DNA of 64,000 nt from Lentilactobacillus laojiaonis. GTDB lineage: Bacteria; Bacillota; Bacilli; Lactobacillales; Lactobacillaceae. The position numbers were made by a program, and so were the translations under genes. Location: assembly GCF_020616595.1 (NCBI RefSeq), contig NZ_CP085278.1:930001-994000 (forward strand), read 5' to 3'. Below the pieces are notes generated by a model. The model did no database searches. It was not told the DNA's origin and worked only from the letters and a program-made list of their open reading frames with translations. This document shows positions 51,077 to 60,654 of the stretch, one piece after another. Each line of letters opens with the position of its first letter. Positions within the stretch are counted from its first letter, which is position 1.

Positions 51077-51634
51077 TTAATTAAATTGATTAGCTAAATT
51101 AGAAACACTAGCTCCATTTACCCATTCATTCAATAATTCCATGGACTGGTCAACAGTTTGATTTAATAAGGGAACTTCATCTTTATTAAATTTACCTAGA
51201 ACATGATCCACTACATTATTATTAGCTGGATGACCAATACCTACTTTTAATCGAGTAAATTCACGAGTACCTAAATGATCAATTAAACTTTTAATTCCAT
51301 TATGGCCACCTGCAGATCCCTTAGCTTTAATTCTAAGCTTGCCTACTGGTAAATCCATATCATCATGAACTATGATCACATCATTAATATCAATATCATA
51401 GTAATCCATTAGAGGTCTAACAGCTCTTCCTGATTCATTCATAAAAGTAGTGGGTTCCACTAAAATAACTTTTTGTGTACCAACCATTCCAATTCCAAAC
51501 TTAGCGTTTAACTTACGATTATTTAATTCGATATTATGTTCAGCAGCGAACGCATCAACCACAATAAAACCAGTATTATGTCTAGTATTATCATATTGTG
51601 GTCCGATATTTCCTAATCCAACGATCATTTTCAT
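51077..51634 (-). CDS. pth: Peptidyl-tRNA hydrolase
   Basis: Releases tRNA from prematurely dropped peptidyl-tRNA. The 185-aa protein starts MKMIVGLGNIGPQYDNTRHN, with the catalytic His in NTRHNTGF, and has PTTFMNESGRAV, VHDDMDLPVGKLRIK and GSAGGHNGIKS. The ATG at 51634 is 8 nt after AGGAG; the longer frame from 51658 contains the box. It heads the pth-mfd-yabM-rqcP-divIC group and is divergent from ldh. Confidence 0.96.
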   Translation of the reverse strand: MKMIVGLGNIGPQYDNTRHNTGFIVVDAFAAEHNIELNNRKLNAKFGIGMVGTQKVILVEPTTFMNESGRAVRPLMDYYDIDINDVIIVHDDMDLPVGKLRIKAKGSAGGHNGIKSLIDHLGTREFTRLKVGIGHPANNNVVDHVLGKFNKDEVPLLNQTVDQSMELLNEWVNGASVSNLANQFN

Positions 51635-51659
51635 AATTATTTCTCCTATATTCAACACA

Positions 51660-51690
51660 AAAGGCTGAACAAAATTATTTGTTCAGCTTG
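51660..51690 (-). other. Terminator-like hairpin in the pth leader
   Basis: On the minus strand GCTGAACAAA and TTTGTTCAGC form a 10-bp perfect stem with a TAAT loop, followed by CTTTTG, ending about 15 bp before the pth ribosome site. It lies between divergent ldh and pth, so it cannot terminate an upstream gene unless there is distant leftward read-through; it may attenuate pth or stabilise its message. Confidence 0.55.
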
Positions 51691-51759
51691 CTTACTTTAT
51701 GTGAATTATACCATATTGTTATTATTTTAATTAAATCTGACTATAAGACTTTCATACCC

Positions 51760-51788
51760 TTATAAATTTGTGAAGAACATGGTATAAT
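51760..51788 (+). promoter_or_regulatory. Promoter of ldh
   Basis: TTATAA (51760-51765), a 17-bp spacer and TATAAT (51783-51788), 43 bp before the ATG. The spacer contains TTGTGAA, half of a Rex site, but the other half is not conserved. Confidence 0.6.
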
Positions 51789-51810
51789 TTATCGGTAGTT
51801 ACTATCTTAA

Positions 51811-52785
<975 letters not shown>

Positions 52786-52790
52786 TAAAT

Positions 52791-52822
52791 AAAAAAGACC
52801 AACGTGTTAGTTGGTCTTTTTT
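52791..52822 (+). terminator. Terminator of ldh
   Basis: AAAAAGACCAAC and GTTGGTCTTTTT form a 12-bp stem with a 6-nt loop, followed by a T-run. Confidence 0.9.
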
Positions 52823-52922
52823 TATTTGCTAATTATTAAAACTAATTCAAAAATATTTACTTACTTTAAAAGTTATATGTTACTATAAAGTGGAAGTCAA
52901 ATATAAGTTGGAGGGGTTTGCC

Positions 52923-53573
52923 ATGTTGTTAAAAACACTTATCAAGCCTAAAGATCGTCTAACCACCGTCAAAGAAAATGCTACTTTACAAGAAGCTTTA
53001 GACGTATTAGAGGATTCTGGTTATCGTTGTATTCCGATACTTGATGAAACCGGTACTATTTTTAGAGGAAATATCTACAAAATGCATATTTATCGCCACA
53101 TTGCTCGTGGTGGTGAAATGGATTTACCAGTTACTACTTTATTAAAAAATGCTACCAAGTTCATCAATATTGATTCAGCTTTCTTTAAAGTATTTTTCTC
53201 AATTAAAGATTTACCTTTTATTGCCGTTTTAGATGAAGACAATCATTTTTATGGTATCTTAACTCATACTCGTTTACTAGATATGCTTTCCCAATCTTGG
53301 AATGTTAACGTTGGTAGTTACGTATTAACCGTAATTGCTAGTGGTGAACGTGGTGAACTCGAAGAAATGTCAAAAATTATTACTAAATACACTTATATTG
53401 CAAGTGTTATTACCCTAGATTCTCAGGAAAGTAAATTAATTCATCGAATTATGTTTACACTTCCCGGTGATGTTAACAAAGAACGTGTAAATCGAATTAT
53501 TGCTGCTCTTGAGAGAAAAGATTATAAAGTCGTTGAAGTCGAAAACCTGGTCGAAGAAAAAAGTAATAAATAA
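52923..53573 (+). CDS. cbpA: CBS-domain protein, CbpA-like (likely cyclic-di-AMP receptor)
   Basis: A 216-aa protein with two CBS motifs (about 1-65 and 70-130: LDVLEDSGYRCIPILDETG and FFSIKDLPFIAVLDEDN) followed by an ACT-like domain (about 140-205, YVLTVIASGERGELEEMSKI). The layout is that of the Listeria CbpA-type c-di-AMP-binding proteins of unknown effector role; ligand binding here is inferred. GGAGGGG lies 6 nt before the ATG at 52923, so the longer frame from 52890 is rejected. Single-gene unit with its own terminator. Confidence 0.75.
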   Translation: MLLKTLIKPKDRLTTVKENATLQEALDVLEDSGYRCIPILDETGTIFRGNIYKMHIYRHIARGGEMDLPVTTLLKNATKFINIDSAFFKVFFSIKDLPFIAVLDEDNHFYGILTHTRLLDMLSQSWNVNVGSYVLTVIASGERGELEEMSKIITKYTYIASVITLDSQESKLIHRIMFTLPGDVNKERVNRIIAALERKDYKVVEVENLVEEKSNK

Positions 53574-53581
53574 ACAACTAT

Positions 53582-53622
53582 AAAAAATAGACTAAGCAGA
53601 TATTTCTGCTTAGTCTATTTTT
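53582..53622. terminator. Bidirectional terminator between the CBS gene and mazF
   Basis: AAAAAATAGACTAAGCAGA and its complement form a 19-bp stem with a 4-nt loop, serving two convergent transcripts. Confidence 0.92.
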
Positions 53623-53637
53623 TATGTATGTAAGGTT

Positions 53638-54000
53638 TCATTTCATAGTAACTCCAATGCTTATTTCTAAAGCCTTATCAACTTCAAGCATGACCGCATC
53701 ACTTAAATGAGTAACCTTTTCTCTTAACCGTTGCTTATCAATAGTGCGAATTTGTTCTAATAAAATTACTGATGGTCGTTCAACCCCATCTACTTCAGTT
53801 ATACCAACATGCGTTGGCATTTTAGGCTTAGTAATTTTAGCAGTTATCGCAGCAACAATAATTGTCGGACTATAATGATTACCAACATCATTTTGGATAA
53901 TCAGAACTGGCCTCATACCCCCCTGTTCTGATCCAACGACCGGAGATAAGTCCGCATAAAATACATCTCCCCGTTTGTAGGTAATGTTACTCACTGACAA
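53638..54000 (-). CDS. mazF: MazF/EndoA mRNA interferase toxin
   Basis: A 120-aa ribosome-independent RNase of the PemK/MazF fold: [27 protein letters not shown] at residues 10-36, then [21 protein letters not shown] and [13 protein letters not shown], all typical of Firmicutes EndoA. It probably cleaves a short U-rich motif. It lies 21 bp after its antitoxin and downstream of alr, the standard B. subtilis arrangement. Confidence 0.95.
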   Translation of the reverse strand: MSVSNITYKRGDVFYADLSPVVGSEQGGMRPVLIIQNDVGNHYSPTIIVAAITAKITKPKMPTHVGITEVDGVERPSVILLEQIRTIDKQRLREKVTHLSDAVMLEVDKALEISIGVTMK

Positions 54001-54021
54001 ACACCCCCAGTTTTGGGAACC

Positions 54022-54309
54022 TTATCCTAGCGTTGAATTATCTAATACTTGTAATGAATTCAAAAAGCAAATATCAGCCTCTTCCTCACAAGGTGTAAAT
54101 GCTTTAGTGATTTCCTGATTTAAACTAGCCATTTCTCGATAGCCATTCATTAACAATTCAATAGTTTTTGAATCGCTAAAAAAGTAGCTAACCACAACAT
54201 CAGCAGTTGATAAATTAGAAATATCTATATCATCATACCATTGACGAACGCGATTGGCAGCTTCATCATTTAAAATGACTGAAAAACGTTGTTTACTCAT
54301 AGATTTCAT
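54022..54309 (-). CDS. mazE: MazE-like antitoxin (EndoAI family)
   Basis: A 95-aa protein with an N-terminal ribbon-helix-helix-like start (QRFSVILNDEAANRVRQWYDD) and an acidic C-terminal tail (EEEADICFLNSLQ) that would wrap the toxin. It matches the EndoAI type rather than the E. coli MazE fold. GGGG lies 9 nt before the ATG. The position between alr and mazF supports the call more than sequence does. Confidence 0.82.
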   Translation of the reverse strand: MKSMSKQRFSVILNDEAANRVRQWYDDIDISNLSTADVVVSYFFSDSKTIELLMNGYREMASLNQEITKAFTPCEEEADICFLNSLQVLDNSTLG

Positions 54310-54375
54310 TAAATAGGACCCCTAATAAAAGTTTACTTTATATAAATAATATACTATATTTTGAAAAAAATGTTG

Positions 54376-55506
54376 TTAAATGTATTTTCTTGGAAGACGT
54401 ACACTAAATCCACAAATAATTTCGTAACTAATTGTTCCTAAATGGTCAGCAATATCATCAGCAGTGATAGTTTCATTGCCAGATGTTCCCATTAAGGTAA
54501 CTGGTGTATTCACATCATATTTTTTAGGAAGTCGGATCATAAATTGATCCATGCAAACTCGTCCAACTACGGGACATTTTTGGCCATCAACCAACACATA
54601 GTATCCCTGCATATTTCGTGAATAGCCATCTGCATAGCCTACTGGAACCGTTCCAATCCACTGATCTTCATCAGTTTCATAAGTTGCTCCATAACCAATA
54701 GAACGGCCTTTTTCTACATACTTAGTATAAACTAATTTGGAAGTAAATGACATGGCCGGTTTTAACTGGTATGGTAAATCCGCGATTTCTCTACCAGAAG
54801 GATTTAAGCCATAGCCAGCAATTCCTAAACGTACAATGTTAGTTTGACCATATTGATGCCATAGACTAGTGGCCGAGTTAGCCACATGTACGTATTTAGG
54901 CTTTTTATCAACTACTTCCATAAATTCCTTAAAACGTTGCTTTTGAATTTCAAAGTAATCGGTATTAGAACTATCAGCCGTTGAAAAGTGCGTAAAAATT
55001 CCCTCAAAATTAAAATGATTATTATTACTTTCTAAATAATTTATGGCATCTTTTAATTCCGATGGTTTTTGGAAGCCAATTCTACCCATTCCTGTATCTA
55101 ATCCAAAATGAATATTTAAAATTGGAGATTCATTTGGTAGATCTGAAAGCACTTGTTCTGCTCTTTGTAACCATTCAATTGAACCAACGGTAACCGAAAT
55201 TTGATTTTCTGCGGCAACCATTGCATCTAATGGATCAATAATTCCCAATACCAAAATAGGTACATCAACAATTCCAGCCTGACGTAATTGCAAAGCTTCA
55301 TCTAGGATCGAAACACAAAATCCATCAGCACCAGCTTGTTGAGCAACTCGAGCCACCTGAACCGCTCCATGACCGTAACCATCTGCTTTTACAACCATAA
55401 AAAGATTAGTGTTTGGTTGTAAATGCTTTTTAGCATTACTAATATTTTCATAAAGTGCTTTTTGATCAATAACAATTTGTGCGGGACGATGATTTCCAAC
55501 TGTCAT
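54376..55506 (-). CDS. alr: Alanine racemase
   Basis: Makes D-alanine for peptidoglycan and teichoic acids. The 376-aa PLP enzyme has the cofactor Lys in MVVKADGYGHGAVQVARVA (Lys40), GLDTGMGRIGF near 135-145, the second catalytic Tyr in GRSIGYGATYET near 262-273, and VCMDQFMIRLP. Start overlaps acpS by 4 bp. Confidence 0.97.
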   Translation of the reverse strand: MTVGNHRPAQIVIDQKALYENISNAKKHLQPNTNLFMVVKADGYGHGAVQVARVAQQAGADGFCVSILDEALQLRQAGIVDVPILVLGIIDPLDAMVAAENQISVTVGSIEWLQRAEQVLSDLPNESPILNIHFGLDTGMGRIGFQKPSELKDAINYLESNNNHFNFEGIFTHFSTADSSNTDYFEIQKQRFKEFMEVVDKKPKYVHVANSATSLWHQYGQTNIVRLGIAGYGLNPSGREIADLPYQLKPAMSFTSKLVYTKYVEKGRSIGYGATYETDEDQWIGTVPVGYADGYSRNMQGYYVLVDGQKCPVVGRVCMDQFMIRLPKKYDVNTPVTLMGTSGNETITADDIADHLGTISYEIICGFSVRLPRKYI

Positions 55507-55871
55507 AATGCATTCTCCTCGTTTTCCAAAATTATTTCTGTAAACACTAGGTCGTGGGTATGAGAAATCGAAACATGGATATTACCATTAAATTGTTGAT
55601 TTATCGCAATTGGTTTACCATTTGCATCATTTAAAATTGATAAATCTTGAAAAGAAAATCCATGTCCAACTCCCAAACCAAGCGCCTTACTAAATGATTC
55701 TTTAGCAGAAAATCTTCCTGCTAAATATAATTTTTGTTGTTGCTTTGATAATTGTTGATAAACTTTATATTCACTGTCCGTTAAAACTCGTTTGGCAAAC
55801 CTCGGTTGTCGAAGATTTACCTGATTAATTCGTTTTACTTCTGTTATATCTATGCCAATTCCAATTATCAT
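55503..55871 (-). CDS. acpS: Holo-[acyl-carrier-protein] synthase
   Basis: Transfers 4'-phosphopantetheine from CoA to ACP. The 122-aa protein has IGIGIDITEVKRI with the metal-binding Asp at residue 8 and GRFSAKESFSKALGLG carrying the catalytic Glu. The ATGA overlap with alr shows coupling; acpS-alr-mazEF is conserved in Firmicutes. Confidence 0.95.
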   Translation of the reverse strand: MIIGIGIDITEVKRINQVNLRQPRFAKRVLTDSEYKVYQQLSKQQQKLYLAGRFSAKESFSKALGLGVGHGFSFQDLSILNDANGKPIAINQQFNGNIHVSISHTHDLVFTEIILENEENAL

Positions 55872-55925
55872 AATCTATGCCTCAATTTTTACTTAGTCTT
55901 CATAGTACCATATTAATGGTACAAA

Positions 55926-55953
55926 AAAAAGCCAGAGAACTTCTCTGGCTTTT
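55926..55953 (-). terminator. Terminator of cshA
   Basis: GCCAGAGAA and TTCTCTGGC form a 9-bp GC-containing stem with A/T flanks; eight T residues follow on the minus strand. Confidence 0.9.
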
Positions 55954-55958
55954 GATTA

Positions 55959-57524
55959 TTAATCGTTATTTTTAATTGTAAAGTTTTTCTTTGGTCGATC
56001 GTTGTTACGTTTGCGATCATTGTTATCATTGCGACGACGATTACCGTTACCATTGTTACGACGATCGTTGTTGCCACCACGACGGTCATTATTACGGCGA
56101 TCACCATTGCCATTACGACGACGGTCTCCACCATTACCACGACCTCCGCGATAGCCACCACCACGACGATCATTGCGACGACGACCACCATTGCTCTTAC
56201 GGTGTCTTGATGGTAATGGACGTTCTGGAGTAATTTTAACCTTAACGTCAGAATCACCAGTAAGTTGGTTTAATAAAGTTGCTACTAAATCAACTGCATC
56301 GTATTCAGTCAACAATTTATCAGCAGTATCTTTATAGATGCTAGTATCAGTCTTTTGAACTAAGTCAGCAACTTCGCTTTCTGCTGAGCTTAATTGACCA
56401 ACAATAGCTTCTTCTTTAGTAGGTGGTTTTAATGGGAGCATACGCACCTTAGTTAATTTTTCAATTTCTCTTAGATAATCCATTTCATTTGGAGTAGCAA
56501 AAGTTACTGAAATACCCTTTTTACCGGCACGGCCAGTACGACCAACACGGTGAACATAACTGTCTGGGTCTTGAGGAATATCATAGTTATAAACATGAGT
56601 AACTCCAGAAATATCAATACCTCTGGCAGCCACGTCAGTAGCTACTAAGAAATCAATCTTACCGTTTTTAAATTCACGCATAATTTGTGATCGGCGAGCT
56701 TGAGTTAAATCACCATGTAAACCGGCAGCTTTATAGCCACGAGCTTCAAGTCCTTTAGAAACTTCGTCAACTCGGCGTTTAGTACGACCGAAAACAATAG
56801 TAACTTCAGGAGATTGAACATCAAAGAAACGAGTCATTGTATCAAATTTTTCGAATTCTTTTACTTTTACATAGTATTGTTCAATTAAGTCAGTAGTTAA
56901 TTCTTTAGCTTTAATTTTAACCTGCTTAGGATCACGCATAAATTGAACAGCTACACGTTTGATACCAGCTGGCATAGTTGCTGAGAATAAAAGAGTTTGG
57001 CGAGATGCGGGAGTTTCTTTAAGAATTGATTCAATATCTTCTAAGAATCCCATGTCTAACATTTCGTCAGCTTCATCTAGAACTAAAAATTTAAGATCTT
57101 CTAATTTTAAAGTACGTCTTCTAATGTGGTCTAAAATACGACCAGGAGTACCAACCACAATTTGTGGGTGATTTTTAAGTGAGTTAATTTGGCGTCTGAT
57201 ATCAGAACCACCATAAACTGCTTGCACCTTGGCACCTTCATCTTTACCTAAGCGATATAATTCTTCTTGGGTTTGGATAGCTAATTCACGAGTTGGTGAA
57301 ATAACTAATGCTTGTACCTTAGGGTCTTTTAAATCAATTTTTTCAAGAATTGGTAAACCAAAGGCTGCGGTTTTACCGGTACCAGTTTGGGCTTGTCCGA
57401 TAACGTCATTTCCTTCTAGTACCAATGGAATAGTTTCTGCTTGGATTGGGGTTGCTTCTTCAAAACCACTTTTTTCAATTGCTGATAAAATATGGTCTGA
57501 TAGATTTAATTCACTAAACTTCAA
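55959..57524 (-). CDS. cshA: DEAD-box RNA helicase CshA
   Basis: A 521-aa helicase of mRNA turnover and cold adaptation. Seen in order: Q motif GFEEATPIQAETIP, motif I AQTGTGKT, DEAD box VLDEADEMLDMGF, SAT, and motif VI HRVGRTGRAG. The tail from about residue 435 is built of short Arg/Asn/Gly/Asp repeats (RRNDRRGG, RRNGNGDRRNN), an RGG-like RNA-binding disordered region. A 5' region of about 150 nt with several small hairpins lies upstream. Confidence 0.95.
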   Translation of the reverse strand: MKFSELNLSDHILSAIEKSGFEEATPIQAETIPLVLEGNDVIGQAQTGTGKTAAFGLPILEKIDLKDPKVQALVISPTRELAIQTQEELYRLGKDEGAKVQAVYGGSDIRRQINSLKNHPQIVVGTPGRILDHIRRRTLKLEDLKFLVLDEADEMLDMGFLEDIESILKETPASRQTLLFSATMPAGIKRVAVQFMRDPKQVKIKAKELTTDLIEQYYVKVKEFEKFDTMTRFFDVQSPEVTIVFGRTKRRVDEVSKGLEARGYKAAGLHGDLTQARRSQIMREFKNGKIDFLVATDVAARGIDISGVTHVYNYDIPQDPDSYVHRVGRTGRAGKKGISVTFATPNEMDYLREIEKLTKVRMLPLKPPTKEEAIVGQLSSAESEVADLVQKTDTSIYKDTADKLLTEYDAVDLVATLLNQLTGDSDVKVKITPERPLPSRHRKSNGGRRRNDRRGGGYRGGRGNGGDRRRNGNGDRRNNDRRGGNNDRRNNGNGNRRRNDNNDRKRNNDRPKKNFTIKNND

Positions 57525-57684
57525 GTATGTTTCCTCCTAAATTTGAAACAATCTGTGGTGCCACAAATAGCTAAAGAAAAATCCGTTTCTCATGGTGCGC
57601 TTTTTGTTTGACCGAAATAATGTCATTATAAAATAACTTTTCAAGTTTACACCGGTTAGGATAAATAAGCAAGTTTCTTTATTC

Positions 57685-57735
57685 AATAAAAAAATAAACT
57701 CAAATCTTAGTAATCGATTTAAGTTTATTTTTTTC
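57685..57735 (-). terminator. Terminator of murF
   Basis: On the minus strand AATAAACTTAAATC pairs with GATTTGAGTTTATT (one G-T pair) around a 9-nt loop, with a long T-run, directly after murF. Confidence 0.82.
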
Positions 57736-57738
57736 AAA

Positions 57739-59118
57739 TTATTCAGTTAAGTTATTAATTACTTTTTCGAGGTGAATTCCGTGACTAGCTTTTAATAGCA
57801 CTATATCATCACCAGTTAAGTTAGCTTGCAAATCATGACTCAATTGATCTAATTCACCATCTTCATAATAATGAACTTTATCAGGAGAAAATTTATTAAT
57901 TAATATTGCATTTAGATTTTTCATGTCATTTCCAATTAAATAAATTTCATCAAATTCTTCAGGATTTAGATAATCAGCCAATTGCTCGTGCATTTCTTTA
58001 GAATGGGCTCCTAGTTCCAGCATATCTCCTAAAACGGCAATACGATGGTTATTAGTAGGAACCTTCTTAAAAGTCTGTAAAACCTCTTTAACTGCCGTAG
58101 GGTTGGAATTATATACGTCACTTAGAATTTTTTCATTATGATTTCCAACTAACCATTCCGTACGGTTTTTGGTTAGATCAAATTTCTTTAATGCTCCTGC
58201 AATTAAATGCGGATGAAGTCTAAATAAACTTCCTACTAGGATTGCAGCTAAAGCATTCGAAACATTATAATCTCCCATTAATGGAATCGTAAACTCTTCA
58301 TCCCATAAATTAGTTTTGAAAGTTGTTTTAGAACCTTGGCTAACAATATCAATTGGATAAATATCATTTTGTGTACCTAAACCAAAAGTCTTTTCGAAGT
58401 TATCTAAGTCTTTAGCACGTTCTACTAACAATGGTTCATCCCCATTGTAGATGAAATAGCCATCATCTTTTAATCCATTAGTAATTTCCATTTTAGCATC
58501 TGCAATTTTATCGCGCGTGCCAAAGAATTCAATATGAGCTTCACCAATCATAGTGATGATAGTAAAGTCCGGTTCAACTAATTTACTTAAAAAGTCCAAT
58601 TGTCCGGGACGATCCATACCTAATTCCACTACTAAACATTCCGTATTAGGTTCCATTTGTAAAACTGTAAAGGGAACGCCAATTTCATTATTAAAATTAT
58701 CTTTAGTCTTAGTGACATTAAATTCATTAGATAAAATAGCTGCAACCATATCCTTAGTAGTGGTTTTACCATTGCTTCCTGTAATAGCAACTACTTTGGG
58801 ATTAATTTTTTTAAGGTAATATTTGCTTAATTCTTGTAAAGCTTCTAATGGATTATTAACCAAAAGAGCTGGAATTTCTAATGGTAAATCATTTTTGCGA
58901 CGTTTATCCCAAAAAGTAGCCGTAGCCCCATTTTCAATTGCGTTTTGAATATAATCATGTCCATCATTTTCACCAGACAATGGAACAAACAAGGCTCCAG
59001 GTAAAAGTTGTCTTGTATCAAAAGAAACGTTGGTAATTTCAGTGTTTAATACTTCAGTTGACAAGTCAGTAGTTGATGCATTAACAGCTTTTGCTATTTC
59101 GCCAATTGTCATTTTCAT
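57739..59118 (-). CDS. murF: UDP-N-acetylmuramoyl-tripeptide--D-alanyl-D-alanine ligase
   Basis: Adds D-Ala-D-Ala to the UDP-muramoyl tripeptide. The 459-aa Mur ligase has the ATP-binding AITGSNGKTTTKDMVA near residues 110-125, the central FNNEIGVPFTVLQ and VELGMDRPGQL, and the C-terminal AVLGDMLELGAHSKEMH with LLKASHGIHLEKV. Usual genomic position next to cshA/alr in lactobacilli. Confidence 0.96.
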   Translation of the reverse strand: MKMTIGEIAKAVNASTTDLSTEVLNTEITNVSFDTRQLLPGALFVPLSGENDGHDYIQNAIENGATATFWDKRRKNDLPLEIPALLVNNPLEALQELSKYYLKKINPKVVAITGSNGKTTTKDMVAAILSNEFNVTKTKDNFNNEIGVPFTVLQMEPNTECLVVELGMDRPGQLDFLSKLVEPDFTIITMIGEAHIEFFGTRDKIADAKMEITNGLKDDGYFIYNGDEPLLVERAKDLDNFEKTFGLGTQNDIYPIDIVSQGSKTTFKTNLWDEEFTIPLMGDYNVSNALAAILVGSLFRLHPHLIAGALKKFDLTKNRTEWLVGNHNEKILSDVYNSNPTAVKEVLQTFKKVPTNNHRIAVLGDMLELGAHSKEMHEQLADYLNPEEFDEIYLIGNDMKNLNAILINKFSPDKVHYYEDGELDQLSHDLQANLTGDDIVLLKASHGIHLEKVINNLTE

Positions 59119-59147
59119 TTAAAATTCTCTCCAATTCAATTTACTAA

Positions 59148-59903
59148 CTATTCCCATTTTAAATCCCATTGTTTATTTAAAATATCATAAATCAAGTGAC
59201 CAGATAAAGTAGCATTTTGATTAATTTCATTAGTTTTTAAAGTAATCGATGCTTTCTCAGGGTCATTTAAAATATATAAAGGAATTTGATAGTTTCTTTT
59301 ATGTTCTTTAATCTCACCAAACATAATAATCAATCCGTCGTTAGCTTTGGTAATTAAATCAATTAAGATTGAATTATCAATATCTTTAATCGCAAGGGAT
59401 CTCGCAAACATCCTTCTTGAATTATGTAGTTCGCGCAAATTACGTTTAATACTGATTTCCAATATGTGATTAAAATCAGAAAAACGACGATAGTAGCTAC
59501 GAATAGTTTCATCGGGTTGAGTTAAATAAATATACTCATTCATTAACTTAGACGAAAACGGGCGATGCATAGGAACCCCCATATGTGCCATATAAAGCAA
59601 GGCAGCAATTTCAGTAGGTAAAAGGTTAGCTAAGCTATCTTCACCTTTAAAATCAATGAATTTTTTACGTATTGTGGTTTTTTTGAGTAGATAACGTCTT
59701 ATTTCTGACGAACCCGTGACTAAGTTAAATTTAATATGGGAGTTATAATTATTAGCGGCCTCTTCATCATCGTTTAATAAGATAATACTTTCCGGAAGTT
59801 CATCTAAACCATTGATATAATCGGCAGCTGTAATCCCATAAGACCAAATCATATTAGTTAATGGATTGGTATTAATAAAAATATAATTGTCTTTAACTAC
59901 CAT
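59148..59903 (-). CDS. Uncharacterised 251-aa protein upstream of murF
   Basis: Not recognised. It has no signal peptide or membrane segment. The N-terminal third looks alpha/beta (NYIFINTNPLTN, SIILLNDDEEAAN); the middle contains LLPTEIAALLYMAHMGVPMHRPF and is helix-rich, Arg/Asn-rich around residues 120-165; the C-terminal third is beta-rich (DGLIIMFGEIKEHKRNYQIP). It ends 29 bp before the murF start on the same strand, so the two are probably co-transcribed, hinting at a cell-wall or morphology role. No known motif supports a function. Confidence 0.7.
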   Translation of the reverse strand: MVVKDNYIFINTNPLTNMIWSYGITAADYINGLDELPESIILLNDDEEAANNYNSHIKFNLVTGSSEIRRYLLKKTTIRKKFIDFKGEDSLANLLPTEIAALLYMAHMGVPMHRPFSSKLMNEYIYLTQPDETIRSYYRRFSDFNHILEISIKRNLRELHNSRRMFARSLAIKDIDNSILIDLITKANDGLIIMFGEIKEHKRNYQIPLYILNDPEKASITLKTNEINQNATLSGHLIYDILNKQWDLKWE

Positions 59904-60047
59904 TTAGACTCTCCTTTAATATAATCTTAGTTACTAACTGTAATTGTACAACCAAATGCTAAAAAAGTCCTTTATAATTTGCGCTTTTTTTAAAAGCTTG
60001 GTAATATTAACTACCATTAATTAAAAACTAAAAGGATGTAATTGTTA

Positions 60048-60509
60048 ATGACTAATGTATTATTCGTTTGCCTTGGTAACATTTGTCGTTCACCTATGGC
60101 AGAAGCAATGTTTAAAAAGATGATTGCTGAGCAACATCTTGAACAACAAATTTTTGTTAAATCTGTCGCTACTAGTAGTGAAGAATTTGGTAATTCACCT
60201 CATCCTGGAGCACAAGCTGAAATGGATAAGCATGCTTTAAATTATGCTGGTCATACTTCTCGACCAATTACTAAAGATGATTTCAAATGGGCCGATTTGA
60301 TTATTGGGATGGATAGTCAAAATATTCATCAATTAAAACGGATTGCTCCTAGCCAAGAAGACCTTAATAAGATTAAACTCTGTTATGATATTTTACCAGA
60401 TAAGCAAGGAGTAGAAATTGCTGATCCCTGGTATGATCATCGCTTCGATCGTACTTATCGACAACTTTCAGAAACCCTTCCTCACTGGCTAGATTTTATT
60501 AAAAATTAG
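60048..60509 (+). CDS. Low-molecular-weight protein tyrosine phosphatase
   Basis: A 153-aa cytoplasmic phosphatase. The P-loop VCLGNICRS (CX5R) is at residues 7-15, and the general-acid DPWYDHRFD is near residue 127. Likely dephosphorylates protein tyrosines or small phosphate esters. The ATG at 60048 gives the canonical MTNVLFVCLGN start; an in-frame TTG at 60042 has better spacing from AAAGGA and cannot be excluded. It is divergent from the murF-upstream gene. Confidence 0.9.
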   Translation: MTNVLFVCLGNICRSPMAEAMFKKMIAEQHLEQQIFVKSVATSSEEFGNSPHPGAQAEMDKHALNYAGHTSRPITKDDFKWADLIIGMDSQNIHQLKRIAPSQEDLNKIKLCYDILPDKQGVEIADPWYDHRFDRTYRQLSETLPHWLDFIKN

Positions 60510-60511
60510 CC

Positions 60512-60547
60512 AAAAGCATCGATTAATTTTAATCGGTGCTTTTTTTA
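60512..60547 (+). terminator. Terminator of the phosphatase gene
   Basis: AAAAGCATCGATT and AATCGGTGCTTTT form a 13-bp stem (one G-T pair) with a T-run. Confidence 0.85.
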
Positions 60548-60654
60548 TAACTTATATATAATTCTTCAATAACATTATTGCTTGTACCAATAATAAAATT
60601 ATACTATTATTTTATTTAGACACTATTTAATAATTTAATAAGGAAGTATTTATT

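Noticed and set aside
51768-51782. Possible Rex operator in the ldh promoter
   Set aside because: Only the left half TTGTGAA is present; the right half (ACATGG...) does not match CACAA.
53638-54309. mazEF as a mobile or defence island
   Set aside because: It is the chromosomal alr-linked endoAI-endoA pair conserved in Firmicutes, with no mobility genes around it.
55991-56233. Rightward ORF of 80 codons extremely rich in His, Asp, Tyr and Cys
   Set aside because: It is the antisense of the Arg/Asn/Gly repeat tail of cshA; the odd composition follows from the complement of those repeats and there is no ribosome site.
55913-56257. Leftward ORF of 114 codons with a Val/Met-rich sequence
   Set aside because: Another frame of the same cshA repeat tail, with no own start signal.
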